Source: Lacrimispora sp. 210928-DFI.3.58 (GTDB lineage Bacteria; Bacillota; Clostridia; Lachnospirales; Lachnospiraceae). Taken from it: DNA of 64,000 nucleotides. Below are positions 1 through 9,163 of this stretch, in pieces. Position 1 is the first letter of the stretch. The number at the start of each line of letters is the position of its first letter. The stretch covers positions 55,644 through 119,643 of the forward strand of contig NZ_JAJCIC010000011.1 in NCBI RefSeq assembly GCF_020554865.1, written 5' to 3'. Position numbers and translations under genes: made by a program. The notes under the pieces are model-generated. The model made no database searches and was not told where the DNA came from. It saw only the letters and a program-made list of their open reading frames with translations.

Positions 1-865
1 AATATACGGTGAGTTCTCCCTGTCCGTTTGCCAGACTGTGTGAAAACCGGCCTTTATAATACGAATGCTGTGTATACGCTTCACTGTAAAAGACTTCTGC
101 ACAGCTGCCATAACCATTTGCATGCTGGTTGCTGACTTCACCTAAAAATACATTTCTCAAGGTAAAATTATTGGCACCATCTTCTTCCCCGTAAAGTGAC
201 ATTGCTTTTCCATTCACAAAATCCACCCTGTACGCCATTCCATCCATATACAAATACGGCATTTCTTCTTCATTATCCACCATATCGAACTGGCCGTATT
301 CCAGCTTATTTCTCAATTCTGAAAATAACGGCTCCCCCATGATGGCCTCTGCCGCCGCTGTATCCTCACTTTCCATTGCCGCCCAAAGCCTGTCCAGATA
401 AGCCTGTTCCTCCTCTGCCAATGGTATTCCTGCCGATGGATCAAACTCTGCTCCGCTCTCCGCCTGGGCCTCTGTCACGACGGGCGGCTGGCTTTCCACA
501 GCTCCTGCTGTTTCCTCCGCCACAGCACTCTCCCCAGCTGTCTCTGCTGCTGCCTCCCTCACAGGCCTTCTCCCGCCTGACAGCATCACATGCACTGCAG
601 CCACTGTGCAGAAGGACAGCGTAAGTCCATACTGCATCCGCTTCATCATCCTTCTGAAGCCCTTTTTTCTGCCATCCTCTGCCTCTGTACGATCCTGAAC
701 AGCCGCCTGCAGCCCGTCCTCTTCCCTCCCATAAAATTCCCTGGTCTGGTATATTTCATGGCCGCGGGCGCTCTCCTCCCGGCTGCTCTGGTAAAACTCC
801 TCTGCCCCCTGGTATATTTCCATATCCCAAAGTTCCCTTCCGCTGCCGTATTCATCTGTTCTCAT
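1..865 (-). CDS. Membrane-anchored MORN-repeat-like protein (3' part missing)
   Basis: An open frame runs off the left edge of the window. About 288 codons are visible without a stop. The N-terminal ~75 residues are charged and rich in Glu, Tyr and Arg. One hydrophobic segment follows at roughly residues 78-97, then an Ala/Glu-rich low-complexity linker, then a folded part. That part ends in Tyr/Gly-rich stretches (NGYGSCAEVFY, YYKGRFSHSLANGQGE) that resemble MORN repeats, so a cytoplasmic tail, one membrane span and an outside MORN-like domain are inferred. The chosen ATG at 865 has an upstream GGAGG at slightly long spacing. An in-frame ATG at 901 would overlap the mscS stop by 8 bp and has no ribosome site. 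It is probably translated from the mscS mRNA. Function unknown. Confidence 0.6.
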   Translation of the reverse strand, partial: MRTDEYGSGRELWDMEIYQGAEEFYQSSREESARGHEIYQTREFYGREEDGLQAAVQDRTEAEDGRKKGFRRMMKRMQYGLTLSFCTVAAVHVMLSGGRRPVREAAAETAGESAVAEETAGAVESQPPVVTEAQAESGAEFDPSAGIPLAEEEQAYLDRLWAAMESEDTAAAEAIMGEPLFSELRNKLEYGQFDMVDNEEEMPYLYMDGMAYRVDFVNGKAMSLYGEEDGANNFTLRNVFLGEVSNQHANGYGSCAEVFYSEAYTQHSYYKGRFSHSLANGQGELTVY

Positions 866-893
866 ATGACGCCTCTGCCTCCGTACTCTGCCC

Positions 894-1649
894 TTACTCA
901 TGGGATATTTTTATATTCCTCTTCCCAAGCTCCAGGTACAGCTCACGGTTTAAAATACGGCGGCCGGAGAAGATATCCCTTTCCTCCACATCGGCCATGA
1001 ACCGCAAAAGCAGCCCCTGCTTTTTCAGCTCCTGCACACCGATATAAGCGGGTGTATGTAAAAAGATATCCTTATGCCTTCCGTATATCTCCTCCAGAAT
1101 ACCCGGGAGCTGTTCCTCCACCTTTACTAAGTCCTCCTCATAGGATACTCCGATATCACAGATCGCCCTGGAAATATCAGAGGAGAGGTTTACCATATTT
1201 TTAATGTTGGAATTATTCACGATCTTCAGATTATCGCCTGCATCCCGCACACTGATGGTCCTGATCCCGATCTTTTCCACGGAGCCGCGGTAGCCGTCCA
1301 CTTCCACCACATCACCCACATTAAACTGGTTCTCAAAGATCATGAAAAGCCCTGTTATCACATCTGCGATCAGGCTTTCCGCGCTGAAGCCTACGATCAA
1401 TGCCACGATCCCTACACTGGCAAAGATCATGTTCACATCAACGCCCAAAATGCTTAAGACCCAGGTCAGGCCTACGATGAAGGTCACATACTGTATCAGG
1501 CTGTAGATCAGCGTGATCACTGTCTGGATGCGGTGGTTCTGGGCCTTGATCCTTCCCAAACCTCCCTTCACTGCGATGGTAATGATCATAAGTCCTACGA
1601 TCACAATCACGACTCTGGCTGCTGCCGGTAATGCTTCAAACATACTCAT
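894..1649 (-). CDS. Small-conductance mechanosensitive channel, MscS family
   Basis: Inner-membrane channel that opens under membrane tension and lets solutes out during osmotic downshock. The 251-residue protein has three hydrophobic helices at about residues 10-30, 48-70 and 73-100. The third is the Gly/Ala-rich pore helix (SVGIVALIVGFSAESLIAD), followed by the hallmark FENQFNVGDVVEVDGYRGSV strand segment of the beta domain and a C-terminal alpha/beta vestibule region. The length fits the minimal MscS class. The start is fixed by TAGGAGAAT just before ATG AGT ATG. The gene lies 60 bp after the HAD phosphatase gene and overlaps or abuts the MORN-like gene, so the three are likely co-transcribed. 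Confidence 0.93.
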   Translation of the reverse strand: MSMFEALPAAARVVIVIVGLMIITIAVKGGLGRIKAQNHRIQTVITLIYSLIQYVTFIVGLTWVLSILGVDVNMIFASVGIVALIVGFSAESLIADVITGLFMIFENQFNVGDVVEVDGYRGSVEKIGIRTISVRDAGDNLKIVNNSNIKNMVNLSSDISRAICDIGVSYEEDLVKVEEQLPGILEEIYGRHKDIFLHTPAYIGVQELKKQGLLLRFMADVEERDIFSGRRILNRELYLELGKRNIKISHE

Positions 1650-1712
1650 ATTCTCCTATCACTTTCATTTGTTTTCCATACCCCCGGCGGACAAGGGCAC
1701 TCATTTTATTTA

Positions 1713-2399
1713 TCAAAGAAATCCTTTCAGTTCTTCAAGACGCCGTATCTCATAATCCGCCCTGATCTCCCCTAAAGCAGGACGTCCCTCCGGGTTAAAC
1801 CAGCAGGTCCTGCATCCCCCGTTGATCCCTCCCTGGATATCAGAGTGAAGGGAATCGCCGATCAAAAGCATGCGCGATGGATCTGCCCCAGGTATCCTTG
1901 AAAAGCAGTATTCAAAGTATTCCTTCTGGGGCTTCTGACTGCCTGCATCCTCTGAGACAAAGATATCCTTCACATACTGGTCGAGCCCCGAAGCTGCCAG
2001 GCGCTTGTACTGGGTGGAGGAGGTGCCGTTTGTGACAATGTATAAGTCATATCTCTCCCTTAAATAAGCACAGATCTCCAGTGCACCGTCTATAAGAAAG
2101 TCCGACTTATCCAGCAGGCTGCGGTAAAGGTCCTCGGCCTCCTGGCCATCTACCGATTTTCCCATTTCTCCAAAAAAGGTAACAAACCGCTCTGTCACCA
2201 GCTTCTCCTTTGTCACCTCTCCCCTCTCAAAGGCAGCCCAGGCCTGTTCATTGATCACATGGTAGCGGTCCAGGCGCTCTGTGGTCGGTTCAATGCCGTA
2301 AAACCTCAGTACCTGCTCCATCCCCCGCTTTTCCGCCATATTGAAATCCATAAGGGTTCCGTCCACGTCCAAAAGCAGGACATCAAATTCCTTCCTCAT
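1713..2399 (-). CDS. HAD-superfamily phosphatase, YjjG type (nucleotidase-like)
   Basis: Haloacid-dehalogenase-type phosphohydrolase. All four HAD motifs are visible: DVDGTLMDF (nucleophile Asp and acid Asp) near residue 10, the IVTNG motif II near residue 125, the Lys in SQKPQKEYF, and GDSLHSDIQGG motif IV. The ~228-residue length and the alpha-helical C1 cap fit the YjjG group of pyrimidine 5'-nucleotidases, but the true substrate is not readable from sequence. ATG at 2399 is preferred to an upstream in-frame ATG at 2423 because GGGGAGAGGAGC sits directly before it. The start lies inside the last codons of the dihydroorotase gene (17-bp overlap), consistent with translational coupling and a pyrimidine-related role. 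Confidence 0.88.
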   Translation of the reverse strand: MRKEFDVLLLDVDGTLMDFNMAEKRGMEQVLRFYGIEPTTERLDRYHVINEQAWAAFERGEVTKEKLVTERFVTFFGEMGKSVDGQEAEDLYRSLLDKSDFLIDGALEICAYLRERYDLYIVTNGTSSTQYKRLAASGLDQYVKDIFVSEDAGSQKPQKEYFEYCFSRIPGADPSRMLLIGDSLHSDIQGGINGGCRTCWFNPEGRPALGEIRADYEIRRLEELKGFL

Positions 2400-3726
2400 G
2401 CTCCTCTCCCCTATAAACCACATTCCCTCCGCAGATGGTGTACATGACCTTTCCTGTAAGTGTTTCGCCTAAAAACGGGCTGTTGTCTGATTTTGAAGCA
2501 AAGCCCTCCACTGTCCACTGCCTGTCCGGGTCAAAGATCACAAAATCTCCAGGCCGTCCCTCCTCCAGGCATCCGCAGGAAAGCTGATAGAGACGTGCCG
2601 GGTTCAGGCTCATTTTTGCCATGAGCTCTGTCATGGTAAGATAGCCCGGCTTTACCAGGTTGGTAATGCCTAAGGCCAGCGCTGTCTCCAGCCCCAGGAT
2701 GCCGCTGGGCGCCTCTGTCAAAGGTTTTTCTTTTTCCTCCCTGCTGTGGGGCGCATGGTCTGTGGCGATCATGTCAATGGTTCCGTCCTTTAAGCCCCGG
2801 ATCAGCATCTGGCGGTCCTTTTCCGTCCTCAGCGGCGGGTTCATCTTTGCCAGGGTACCATGCTCCAGCACAGCCTCCTCTGTCAGAGAGAAATGATGAG
2901 GCGTAACTTCCGCCCACACATTGGCTCCCAGCTTCTTTGCCAGGCGCACCATCTCCACTGCATTGCCGGAGCTGATATGCTGGATATCCACCTTCGCCCC
3001 TGTGTCCAGAGCGATCATGCAGTCTCTGGCAACCAGGGAATCCTCTGCCAGAGCCGGGGAGCCGTAGATGCCAAGCTGTTCGGACACTGCGCCATGGTTG
3101 ATGCCATTCTGCCTGATAAAGGTCTTGTCCTCCTCGTGGAAGCTCAGCACCGTATCCAGCCGGGCTGCCTCCTCCATAGCCTTCCTCACAAAAGCGCCGT
3201 CCATCAGCGGGATACCGTCATCCGTAAAGCCTGCTGCTCCGTGGGCCAGAAGCTCCTCCATATCTGTCAGCTCTTTCCCCTCAAAGCCTTTTGAAATGGC
3301 AGCGCAGCTTAAGACATGGATGCCTGTCTTTTTTCCCTCTTCCAGCACATATTCCAATGTCTCTACATTGTCTCCGATAGGCTTTGTATTTGCCATGCAG
3401 ACAACGGTGGTAAAGCCTCCCCTGGCGGCAGCCGCTGCCCCTGTGTGTATATCCTCCTTATAGGTAAGGCCCGGATCCCTGAAATGCACGTGGACATCCA
3501 CCAGGCCCGGCGCTACCACCATGCCCCTGGCATCAATGACCTGACAGGGAAGCTCCTTTTCGTTACTGTTCGCAGCCAATATCCCGGCCTCCTCCTTACA
3601 GCCTGCCTCCCATTCTCTCCCCACAGGCTGTATCTTCCGTATAACTCCATCCTCCACCAGCACATCTGCGGTCTCATCCCGCCCGCTGGCCGGATCGATC
3701 ACACGTCCTCCTTTTATCAAAAGCAT
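2383..3726 (-). CDS. pyrC: Dihydroorotase
   Basis: Catalyses reversible cyclisation of N-carbamoyl-aspartate to dihydroorotate in pyrimidine synthesis. Visible features are the metal-binding VDVHVHFRDPG motif, the IQHISS and VTPHHFSLT segments that carry further His ligands, and ATDHAPHSREEK with the catalytic Asp. It belongs to the class I amidohydrolase type. Oddly, there is an extra ~25-residue hydrophilic insert near residues 38-62 in the N-terminal beta-sandwich, before VIDARGMVVAPG. ATG at 3726 has AGAGGAAAAGGAT before it and yields the usual start MLLIKGGRVIDP; a TTG at 3747 is the alternative. No other pyr genes are nearby. The next gene downstream is a nucleotidase-like phosphatase. 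Confidence 0.95.
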   Translation of the reverse strand: MLLIKGGRVIDPASGRDETADVLVEDGVIRKIQPVGREWEAGCKEEAGILAANSNEKELPCQVIDARGMVVAPGLVDVHVHFRDPGLTYKEDIHTGAAAAARGGFTTVVCMANTKPIGDNVETLEYVLEEGKKTGIHVLSCAAISKGFEGKELTDMEELLAHGAAGFTDDGIPLMDGAFVRKAMEEAARLDTVLSFHEEDKTFIRQNGINHGAVSEQLGIYGSPALAEDSLVARDCMIALDTGAKVDIQHISSGNAVEMVRLAKKLGANVWAEVTPHHFSLTEEAVLEHGTLAKMNPPLRTEKDRQMLIRGLKDGTIDMIATDHAPHSREEKEKPLTEAPSGILGLETALALGITNLVKPGYLTMTELMAKMSLNPARLYQLSCGCLEEGRPGDFVIFDPDRQWTVEGFASKSDNSPFLGETLTGKVMYTICGGNVVYRGEEHEEGI

Positions 3727-3756
3727 ATCCTTTTCCTCTCTTTCCAAGTTTGCCTC

Positions 3757-4461
3757 TTACACCTCAAAGCTCTCGCCCCTGCGGTGTATTTCCTTTACCC
3801 TGTCCCGATAGCCCTCGGAGCACGCAAGAGCCTTGAACCGCTCCGTCACTCCAAAGTCTTCCCAGAAATGCATGGGGAACACCACGTCCGCCCCCACCTT
3901 TCTCATAAAATCATCCATTCCCAGATAAAAATCCTTTTCCTGCCTGGGATCGATCAGCATAAAGGCCACATCGATATGGGTTCCTGCCAGCTTATCCAGC
4001 TCCTCGTGATACCTCTCGCTCATGCGCCGGTTGTCCTCCTCACGCTCTCCTTCCCAGACCCAGTTGTTCAGATCACCTGCATGGTAAATGGTCTTTCCCT
4101 CTGCCTCGATCAAAAAGGCCACGCCCTCGTCTGTGGACCGGAATGCCTTTACCTTCACAGTCTCTCCCATATCAAGGCTTTTTTCCTCTCCCGGCCCAAT
4201 AAAGACCGTGCGTCCCAGAAGCTCCTCAGGGACCTGGCGCCTCCAGATATCATCTGACAGAAGGTATCCTACCTTCCCGCCTTCCTCTGCCAGCCGGAAG
4301 ATCTCTTTGGAAAAATGATCCCCATGGCGGTGGCTTGCCAGCACCAAAAGCGGCTTCTCCTTATCATAGTCCGGTATCTCTCCCTCAAAATAGTCAAACA
4401 AAAACACCACCTGCTCCAGCTCTGCCATAAAGCTGCTGTGATGGATATACGTAATCTTCAT
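3757..4461 (-). CDS. Metallo-beta-lactamase-fold hydrolase (UlaG/YtnP-like)
   Basis: Soluble 234-residue protein of the MBL fold. The metal site signature ASHRHGDHF (HxHxDH) is at about residues 42-50. Further ligands appear as IYHAGDLNNW and VVFPMHFWEDFG near the C-terminus. The N-terminal sequence (MKITYIHHSSFMAEL) and the short length resemble the UlaG-like subgroup, which includes lactonases and phosphodiesterases. The substrate is not predictable. GGGAGGTGCCGT precedes the ATG. The stop codon lies 30 bp before the pyrC ATG, so both are probably one transcript with the HAD, MscS and MORN-like genes. Confidence 0.85.
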   Translation of the reverse strand: MKITYIHHSSFMAELEQVVFLFDYFEGEIPDYDKEKPLLVLASHRHGDHFSKEIFRLAEEGGKVGYLLSDDIWRRQVPEELLGRTVFIGPGEEKSLDMGETVKVKAFRSTDEGVAFLIEAEGKTIYHAGDLNNWVWEGEREEDNRRMSERYHEELDKLAGTHIDVAFMLIDPRQEKDFYLGMDDFMRKVGADVVFPMHFWEDFGVTERFKALACSEGYRDRVKEIHRRGESFEV

Positions 4462-4507
4462 ACGGCACCTCCCTAATCTTCAATATAAGGAGTATACTAT
4501 ATTTTCC

Positions 4508-4566
4508 TCAGAAAAAAAAGAAGCAGGTGCGTTTGTTACAGAAACTGTCCCAATACGCACCTGCTG
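4508..4566 (-). terminator. Rho-independent terminator after the CoA-disulfide reductase gene
   Basis: A perfect 10-bp stem (AGCAGGTGCG at 4522-4531 with CGCACCTGCT at 4556-4565) is followed on the minus strand by a run of eight T. It lies just after the stop of the 4587-6275 gene and separates the sigma-54 unit from the metallo-hydrolase/pyrC transcript. Confidence 0.88.
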
Positions 4567-4586
4567 TCTTTCTATTTTTGAAGGTA

Positions 4587-6275
4587 TTACTTGTTCTCTA
4601 TCTCCATCCCGCAAGCCGTGCACATCCCTGCCACAGCTGCCATGGACTTCTGATCCTTTTCCATCATTTCATAGAAACGGTAGCCGCCGCTTAAGTTCCG
4701 TGTCTTTGCCCCTGACTGCTCCAGGATCCTCTGGGCCAGGTAGCCTCTGAGGCCGATCTGGCAGGTGATGTAGATCTCCTTCTTCAGATCCAGCTCATCT
4801 ATACGGTCTCTCAAGCTGTCCAGAGGAATATTGATAAATCCTGGGATCGCTCCGTTTGCAGCCTCCTCCTCGGTACGGACATCCAGACGAATGGCATCTG
4901 CAGGGATCTTCTCGATATCTTCCACATAGAAGGGCTTCATAAGTCCCTCCAGCACATTTCCGATCACGTAACCGGCCATGTTCACCGGATCCTTGGCCGA
5001 TGAGAACGGAGGAGCATAGGCCAGCTCCATTTCCTGAAGGTCATAGGCTGTCATCTTAAAGCGGACTGCATTTGCCAGATCGTCGATCCGCTTGTCAACG
5101 CCCTTTCCTCCCACGATCTGCGCGCCCAGGATCACTCCGGTCTCCGGATCAAACAATGTCTTTACCGTCATCATTTCGCCGCCCGGATAGTAGCCTGCCT
5201 GGGAAGCGGAGGTGGTGATCACCTTCTTATATGAACGGCCCTGGGCTGCAAGGCTCTCCTCCTTCTCTCCTGTGACAGCTACGGTCATACCGAAGAATTT
5301 CATGATGGAAGTGCCCTGGCTGCCCTTGTAGGCAGTCCTTTTGCCGCACAGATTGTCGCCCACAATGCGTCCCTGCTTGTTGGCAGGAGAAGCAAGGGGG
5401 ATGAGTACCTGATTGCCGCTTACCACATGCCTGACGGAAACAGCATCTCCCAGGGCATAGACGTCTGCCGCCGAGGTCTCCATATATTCATTTACAAGGA
5501 TCTCGCCTCTCTGGCCCAGTGCAATACCGCTGTCCTTTAAAAAGCCGGTATCAGGCCGGACACCGATGCTTAAGATCACCATGTCGGCCTGTACCTTGCG
5601 GCCATCGCTTAGGATCACGCCCTCCTCGTCCATCGCCGTACAGGTCTGTCCCAAATACAGCCCGATCCCCTGGGCCCTGATATAGTTATGTACCTCATGG
5701 GCCATATCCATATCAATGGGAGGCATTACATGGGCAGCGCCCTCTACCACCGATACCTTAAGGCCGCGCTCTGCCAGATTCTCTGCCATCTCCAGGCCAA
5801 TGAAGCCGGCGCCGATGACAGCGCAGGACGCAGGCTTTTCCGCCTCTACAAAATCATAGACTGCATAGGTATCAGGGATGCTGCGCAGGGTAAATACATG
5901 GTTATCCGCCATGCCCGGGATGGGAGGACGCACAGGGCTTGCTCCCGGTGAGAGCACCAGCTTGTCGTAGCTCTCCTCATAGGTGTTGTCACCATTCTTT
6001 ACGGTCACGCATTTTTTCTGTGTATCCACAGAAACCACTTCGTTCTTTACGCGCACATCCACCCTGAAGCGGCTGTGAAAGCGTTCCGGTGTCTGAAGCT
6101 GCAGAGCTTCCTTATCTGTGATCACGCCGCCCACATAGTAGGGCAGGCCGCAGTTCGCGTAGGAGATATACTCTCCTCTTTCCAGCATAATGATCTCTGC
6201 GCTCTCGTCATTGCGGCGCAGACGGGCCGCTGTTCCGGCGCCTCCTGCTACCCCGCCTACAATTACAACCTTCAT
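4587..6275 (-). CDS. CoA-disulfide reductase-like flavoprotein with C-terminal rhodanese domain
   Basis: NAD(P)H-dependent FAD oxidoreductase fused to a sulfur-transferase domain. The N-terminal Rossmann motif VIVGGVAGGAGTAARLRR binds FAD. The redox Cys lies in SYANCGLPYYVGG (about residue 43), as in CoA-disulfide reductases. A second nucleotide motif, VIGAGFIGLEMAE, is near residue 152. Residues ~450-550 form a rhodanese-like domain with the active Cys in ITCQIGLRGYLAQ. A CxxC-bearing tail (CTACGMEIENK) ends the protein. Such fusions reduce CoA disulfides, CoA persulfide or polysulfides. It is the last gene of an operon that also encodes a C-S lyase, which supports a sulfane-sulfur or thiol disposal role. 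The start has AAAGGAGATAAC upstream of the ATG. Confidence 0.9.
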   Translation of the reverse strand: MKVVIVGGVAGGAGTAARLRRNDESAEIIMLERGEYISYANCGLPYYVGGVITDKEALQLQTPERFHSRFRVDVRVKNEVVSVDTQKKCVTVKNGDNTYEESYDKLVLSPGASPVRPPIPGMADNHVFTLRSIPDTYAVYDFVEAEKPASCAVIGAGFIGLEMAENLAERGLKVSVVEGAAHVMPPIDMDMAHEVHNYIRAQGIGLYLGQTCTAMDEEGVILSDGRKVQADMVILSIGVRPDTGFLKDSGIALGQRGEILVNEYMETSAADVYALGDAVSVRHVVSGNQVLIPLASPANKQGRIVGDNLCGKRTAYKGSQGTSIMKFFGMTVAVTGEKEESLAAQGRSYKKVITTSASQAGYYPGGEMMTVKTLFDPETGVILGAQIVGGKGVDKRIDDLANAVRFKMTAYDLQEMELAYAPPFSSAKDPVNMAGYVIGNVLEGLMKPFYVEDIEKIPADAIRLDVRTEEEAANGAIPGFINIPLDSLRDRIDELDLKKEIYITCQIGLRGYLAQRILEQSGAKTRNLSGGYRFYEMMEKDQKSMAAVAGMCTACGMEIENK

Positions 6276-6314
6276 CTGTTATCTCCTTTCGTACATGCGC
6301 AGGCCCGCGTATTT

Positions 6315-7499
6315 CTACAGATAATGAGGCGTATTCGGTGTCAGTACCTCACATCCGTCCTCGGTGATCAGCACCATATCCTCGATATTGAATCCATTTA
6401 CCCCGTCAATGTAGCAGGGAACCTCCATAGCCAGCACCATACCGGCCTCCAGAGGCCTTGTCTCTGTTGCGTTGATATAAGGAGCCTCAGCTGTAGCAGG
6501 GCCCATACTGATCGAATGTCCCTGATGGCCTCTCCTGTAGCAGGGGAACATCTCTTTTACATAGTCATATGCCACATGATACAGCTCGTTGATAGGCAGC
6601 CCTGGCTTTGCAGCGGCGATCATCCTTCTCTGTCCCTCATAAAGCCTGTCCTTCAGTTTCAGCAACGCCGGATCCGCATTGCCGATCACCCATGCCCTGG
6701 AGGTGTCTGTTGTATAGAAATCGAACTCTGCATTCACACCAGCGTCGAACTTTACCACATCTCCGTCCTTGATGATTCCATCTCCCGGAAGGGTCAGGCG
6801 GGAGCCGGAGGGTCCGGTAGAGAACATGGACCACGCACTGGGCACGCAGAAGCCGGATTTGATCACATCCTCGCGGAAGCAGCTGTTCATCTCCTGCTCT
6901 GACACGCCGATCTTTACGATCTTGCTCACCTCGGTAAAGCCGTGGTCAGCAATGCGGCACAGGTCGCGGAACATCTGGATCTCTTCCTCTGTCTTGATGC
7001 TGCGGGCATAGACAAACATATCGGAAATGTTCACAAATTCTGCCTCCGGGAATTTCTCCTTCAGCATTTGAAAATAAGGCACAGTGATGTAATCCAGCTC
7101 CACTCCGATGCGCTTGTCAGCCAGGTCGCAGTCTTTTACAAATTTTTCCAATTTGTCGTTAGAGCTTACCATGCGCTCCTTATCAGGCAGCATCACACCC
7201 TCTGCGATCTCCGGCCAGGTCTTCAGTCCCACCCAGGTGTCGTAGGGGTCTACCACAAAGCCCAGGCCGGCTGCCTTGATGCGGAAGGTGGCAGCCTCAA
7301 AGTCCATGGTGGTGATATGGGTAGGCGCCTTATCGTCAGAACGCATAACAGCCAGAGAAAAGCCGGGCTGTCTGGATACTGTATGCTGATGGCCCCCAAA
7401 ACCAGTTACATAATGGAAATTCTCCGGCGAGGAAATGATTGCCCCATCAAGTCCCTTTTCACGGAGCAGTTCTTTGATTCTTGATTCCTTTGGTTTCAT
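6315..7499 (-). CDS. M24-family metallopeptidase (Xaa-Pro aminopeptidase/creatinase-like)
   Basis: Pita-bread-fold hydrolase of 394 residues. An N-terminal creatinase domain spans ~1-150. The C-terminal catalytic domain shows the dinuclear metal ligands: Asp in VKFDAGVN, Asp in YTTDTSRAW, His in RRGHQGHSISMG, Glu in AMEVPCYI and Glu in NIEDMVLIT. All five are present, so an active enzyme is expected. The family includes prolidase, Xaa-Pro aminopeptidase, creatinase and other C-N hydrolases, so the substrate is open. Between the AbgT-type transporter and the CoA-disulfide reductase, it probably acts on an imported peptide-like or amide compound. The stop is 39 bp before the next gene and there is no terminator in either gap. 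Confidence 0.88.
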   Translation of the reverse strand: MKPKESRIKELLREKGLDGAIISSPENFHYVTGFGGHQHTVSRQPGFSLAVMRSDDKAPTHITTMDFEAATFRIKAAGLGFVVDPYDTWVGLKTWPEIAEGVMLPDKERMVSSNDKLEKFVKDCDLADKRIGVELDYITVPYFQMLKEKFPEAEFVNISDMFVYARSIKTEEEIQMFRDLCRIADHGFTEVSKIVKIGVSEQEMNSCFREDVIKSGFCVPSAWSMFSTGPSGSRLTLPGDGIIKDGDVVKFDAGVNAEFDFYTTDTSRAWVIGNADPALLKLKDRLYEGQRRMIAAAKPGLPINELYHVAYDYVKEMFPCYRRGHQGHSISMGPATAEAPYINATETRPLEAGMVLAMEVPCYIDGVNGFNIEDMVLITEDGCEVLTPNTPHYL

Positions 7500-7579
7500 A
7501 AGATATCCCCTTCTCTATCATTGTTTTTCCGAGACTTATTACTTTTACTATAAAAGTCCTGGCGGCGTTTCATTTTTGA

Positions 7580-9124
7580 TTAATAGAACAGTGGTGAGCC
7601 AGGTCCTAAGGGCAGGCCTAATACATACCATACAATGAACATAACGATCCAGCCCAGCAGGAAGCACAGAGAGTAAGGAAGCATGGTGGAGATAACGCTT
7701 CCGATACCAGCCTTCTTGTCATACTTCTGGAAGAATGCAACTGTCAGTACGAAGAACGGCATCAGAGGAGCAATGATGTTGGTGCTGGAATCACCAATAC
7801 GGTAAGCAACCTGGGTCAGCTCGGGAGCCAGACCGAGACGCATGAACATTGGCACAAAGATCGGAGCCATGATCGCCCATTTTGCAGAGTCAACTGCAAT
7901 GAAGATGTTGATAAATGCAGTCAGTACAATGAAGCAGATGATAAGCGGCAGGCCTACGAAGCCAACAGACTCCAGGAAGTTTGCACCGGATACGGAAATG
8001 ATGGTACCCAGGTTGGAATAGTTAAAGCATGCAGTAAACTGTGCTGCAAAGAAGATCAGTACCATAAAGCTGGACAGGCCGCTGATGGTCTTGTTCATCA
8101 GCTCAACAACATCCTTGTCGTTCTTGATGGAGCCGGCGCCGATACCATAAGCAAGACCTGGAAGCAGGAACAGAAGCATCATGAAGAAAATGATTCCGCT
8201 CATGAATGGGGAAGTTAAGAAGGAGTGGGTCTCCGGATGTCTTAACAGTCCATTCTCAGGTACTACTAAAATTGCCATAATGATGATATAAACGAGAGCA
8301 GTGATGCCAGCCCAGCGCATACCGCGCTTCTCATTGTCGCCGATATCCTGGACAACCTCGGAAGAATCCGGTACATATGGTGTCAGACGCGGCTCAACAA
8401 TCTTATCTGTTACAAAGGTTCCGATGGCAGTGATCAGGAAGGTGGATGCCATCATGAAATACCAGTTGCATACAGGAAGCACATTGTAGCTTGGATCGAT
8501 CATCTGAGCTGCCTGTGTGGACATGCCTGCGAACATTGGGTCATTTGTACCAATGAGCAGGTTTGCGCTCCATCCGCCGGATACGCCTGCAAATGCTGCT
8601 GCCAGGCCTGCGATCGGATGACGTCCGAATGCCATGAACAGAACGGCGCCAAGCGGAACCAGAACAACGTAGCCTGTAGAGGATGCGATGTTGGACATGA
8701 TCCCTAAGAATACAACCACTGCAGTAACGAATGTCTTTGGTGTGGAAGCGGCAACCTTGCGCAGAAGTGCGGACATGAAGCCTGTTCCGTCTGCAACGCC
8801 AACACCGATCATGATGGTGAATACGGTTCCCAGTGCAAAGAAGCCTGTAAAGTTGCCCACAACGGTCGTTACCATGTGGCGGATGCTGTCAGGAGCCAGC
8901 AGGTTGACAGCTGCTACTGTCACCTCGGTGATCTCCCCTTTTGCGCTGTCAAGATAATCATAAGTAACTGTTACGCCCAGTGACGCACAAATCGCAGAAA
9001 GCACGATCACGATACCTGTAAGGATCAGGAAGATCGTAGCCGGATTCGGAAGTGCGTTACCTACCCGCTCCACTGTGTCAAGTGCGCGGAGTATAAAACC
9101 CTTTTTTGTCTTGTCTTTCGTCAT
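7580..9124 (-). CDS. AbgT-family transporter
   Basis: Polytopic membrane protein of 514 residues with about 11-13 hydrophobic segments and family signatures such as ALPNPATIFLILTGIV near the N-terminus, GIMSNIASSTGYVVLVPLGA, and GDSSTNIIAPLMPFF near the C-terminus. Known members take up p-aminobenzoyl-glutamate or export sulfonamides. Here it sits directly before a peptidase, echoing the arrangement in which an AbgT importer serves an intracellular hydrolase. TATGGAGGGAAAGAGTC lies before the ATG. A perfect 7-bp inverted repeat (9146-9163) precedes the ribosome site. No sigma-54 or sigma-A promoter was convincing in the 173-bp gap before it, so transcription probably comes from the promoter at 10636. 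Confidence 0.93.
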   Translation of the reverse strand: MTKDKTKKGFILRALDTVERVGNALPNPATIFLILTGIVIVLSAICASLGVTVTYDYLDSAKGEITEVTVAAVNLLAPDSIRHMVTTVVGNFTGFFALGTVFTIMIGVGVADGTGFMSALLRKVAASTPKTFVTAVVVFLGIMSNIASSTGYVVLVPLGAVLFMAFGRHPIAGLAAAFAGVSGGWSANLLIGTNDPMFAGMSTQAAQMIDPSYNVLPVCNWYFMMASTFLITAIGTFVTDKIVEPRLTPYVPDSSEVVQDIGDNEKRGMRWAGITALVYIIIMAILVVPENGLLRHPETHSFLTSPFMSGIIFFMMLLFLLPGLAYGIGAGSIKNDKDVVELMNKTISGLSSFMVLIFFAAQFTACFNYSNLGTIISVSGANFLESVGFVGLPLIICFIVLTAFINIFIAVDSAKWAIMAPIFVPMFMRLGLAPELTQVAYRIGDSSTNIIAPLMPFFVLTVAFFQKYDKKAGIGSVISTMLPYSLCFLLGWIVMFIVWYVLGLPLGPGSPLFY

Positions 9125-9145
9125 GACTCTTTCCCTCCATATATT

Positions 9146-9163
9146 AAACGCGTATTCGCGTTT
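9146..9163 (-). promoter_or_regulatory. Short perfect inverted repeat in the leader of the AbgT gene
   Basis: AAACGCG (9146-9152), TATT, CGCGTTT (9157-9163) forms a 7-bp hairpin just upstream of the ribosome site of the transporter gene. It has no T-run. It could be an mRNA stabiliser or protein site within the operon. Confidence 0.4.

Noticed and set aside
3316-4257. Plus-strand frame of over 300 codons opposite dihydroorotase and the metallo-hydrolase
   Set aside because: It spans two real genes on the other strand and has no ribosome site or family features.
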